64,000 bases of DNA from Mauremys mutica. Taxonomy: Eukaryota > Chordata > Testudines > Geoemydidae. A program made the translations under genes and the position numbers. The notes beneath the pieces are model-generated. The model searched no databases. It was not told where the DNA came from and saw only the letters and a list, made by a program, of their open reading frames with translations. Positions 62,749-64,000 of this stretch are shown piece by piece (position 1 is the first letter of the stretch; each line of letters starts with the position of its first letter). The stretch spans positions 48,487,563 through 48,551,562 of the forward strand of contig NC_059080.1 of the NCBI RefSeq assembly GCF_020497125.1, given 5' to 3'.

Positions 62749-63301
62749 TACACACAGTAAATTTCATAAATATAGACAAAACTAGCCAGTCTGTGAACCA
62801 CTATAATATCACGTAAACAGTTACTAATGTAGCCTTGGATATGCTAGCATAGCTCAAGTTTTTCCTTTTTTTCCTTCCTCTTTCCTGTTAATTCTGAGAG
62901 AAAATATTTCATATAAGTTTCTTCACAATTCTTCTCAAAATTTCAAATTTTTCCATTCCAGGTCTTGAAGGGGCATCTAAACATTTCCACTTGTTTTCCA
63001 AGCCCTTCCCCAAGTCAGCAGCAGAGCTGAGACTTGATCCCAGTCTTCAAGGCCTGTCCCTATGGCCTTTCCACTCCCTACCCGTGCCTCGTTGTGGCAG
63101 AGCTGCCCCAGGCACAGACATTGCAGGCTGCTACACAGGGGTGAATCTCATAGACTTTGAGGCCAGAATGTACCATCATGATCATCTCTGACCTCCTGCA
63201 CTAGTTTAAACCTGCACGTGACCAATACCCCATGCTGCAGAGGAAGGCAAAAAACCCCAGGGTCTCTGCCATTCTGACCTGGGGAGAAATTCCCTTCCAA
63301 C
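62749..63301 (+). other. Intergenic stretch, weak repeat remnant
   Basis: The first 400 bases are A/T-rich and unclassified. From about 63,145 the text 'gactttgaggccagaatgtaccatcatgatcatctctgacctcctgca' resembles an antisense CR1-associated tail common in turtles. No gene is seen. Confidence 0.4.
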
Positions 63302-64000
63302 CATAGAATCATAGATTCATAGAAGATTAGGGTTGAAAGAGACCTCAGGAGGTCATCTAGTCCTGTGGGGCCCAAAACTGGACATAGTACTCCAGATGAG
63401 GCCTCACCAATGTCCAATAGAGGGGAATGATCACATCCCTCAATCTGCTGGCAATGCCCCTACTTATACAGCCCAAAATGCCATTAGCCTTCTTGGCAAC
63501 AAGGGCACACTGTCGACTCATATCCAGCTTCTCGTCCACTGTAACCCCTAGGTCCTTTTCTGCAGAACTGCTGCCTAGCCATTCGGTCCCTAGTCTGTAG
63601 CAGTGCATGGGATTCTTCCGTCCTAAGTGTCCTTGTTGAACCTCATCAGATCTCTTTTGGCCCAATCCTCTAATTTATCTAGGTCTCTCTGTATCCTATC
63701 CCTACCCTCCAGCGTATCTACCACTCCTCCCAGTTTAGTGTCATCTGCAAACTTGCTGAGAGTGCAGTCCACGCCATCCTCCAGATCATTAATGAAGATA
63801 TTGAACAAAACCGGCCCCAGGACCGACCCTTGGAGCACTCCGCTTGATACCGACTGCCAACTAGACATAGAGCCATTGATCACTACCTGTGTTGGCCCAA
63901 TCCTCCAATATGTCTAGGTTACTCTGGACCCTATCCCTACCCTCCAGCGTATCGACCTCTCCCCCCAGCTTAGTGTCATCTATGAACTTGCTGAGGGCGC
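63302..64000 (-). mobile_element. CR1 LINE (antisense), runs off the window edge
   Basis: Read on the minus strand: '[17 protein letters not shown]' and '[10 protein letters not shown]' (RT with FADD) are followed by 'EKDLGVTVDEKLDMSRQ' and 'RPHLEYYVQFW'. Then comes a jump straight to the 3' end 'ttagggttg' / 'ttcatagatt'. The segment 63,899-64,000 repeats 63,661-63,770 imperfectly, so either a second CR1 copy or an internal duplication starts there. Broken frames indicate it is not active. Confidence 0.88.

Noticed and set aside
58612..64000. A neighbouring gene (in mammals MTERF4 lies near SNED1)
   Set aside because: No exon or domain that I can recognise is present; the stretch is mostly repeats.

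Overview
This window is vertebrate chromosomal DNA. Most of one large split gene runs along the + strand, embedded in introns full of transposable elements. I recognise the gene as SNED1 (sushi, nidogen and EGF-like domains 1), a secreted extracellular-matrix glycoprotein. The host is most likely a turtle, probably a cryptodire. The evidence is several CR1 LINE copies with the sauropsid CR1 3' end, a tRNA-related SINE fused to a CR1-like tail of the kind typical of hidden-necked turtles, and several hAT-type MITEs. The species call is inference from repeat types.

Coding part (425-58611): 30 coding exons were assembled by hand with GT-AG boundaries and compatible phases. They join into one open frame of 3855 nt (1284 residues plus stop). 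Order: second half of the NIDO domain (2 exons), twelve EGF-type exons, one sushi/CCP exon, four more EGF exons, FN3-1 (1 exon), FN3-2 (2 exons), FN3-3 (1 exon), a basic linker (3 exons), one last EGF exon, then a Cys-containing, basic C-terminal tail (3 exons). The signal peptide and first part of NIDO lie upstream of the window. From memory human SNED1 is about 1,400 residues, so roughly 130 residues are missing at the N-terminus.

Non-coding part: the introns hold six solo-LTR-like elements, all oriented antisense to SNED1 (four of one 5-bp-TSD family, one older relative, one distinct). They also hold CR1 and other non-LTR LINE fragments on both strands, MIR-like SINEs, and MITEs with target-site duplications readable in the sequence. 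Several insertions are nested: LINE interrupted by LTR interrupted by LTR at 30.1-33.8 kb, LTR interrupted by a hAT MITE at 27.2-28.7 kb, and CR1 interrupted by a TA-flanked MITE at 20.3 kb. Downstream of the stop (58.6-64 kb) I see possible 3'UTR, a hairpin-rich MITE, CR1 copies and another LTR. I could not recognise a neighbouring gene.

No bacterial-type system, CRISPR array, rRNA or functional tRNA gene was seen. I found no undescribed biological system. The most useful observations are splice-architecture oddities in SNED1 (a donor inside a cysteine codon, recursive-splice-like AG|GTAAG acceptors, a donor right after the stop codon) and the dated nesting of repeats.
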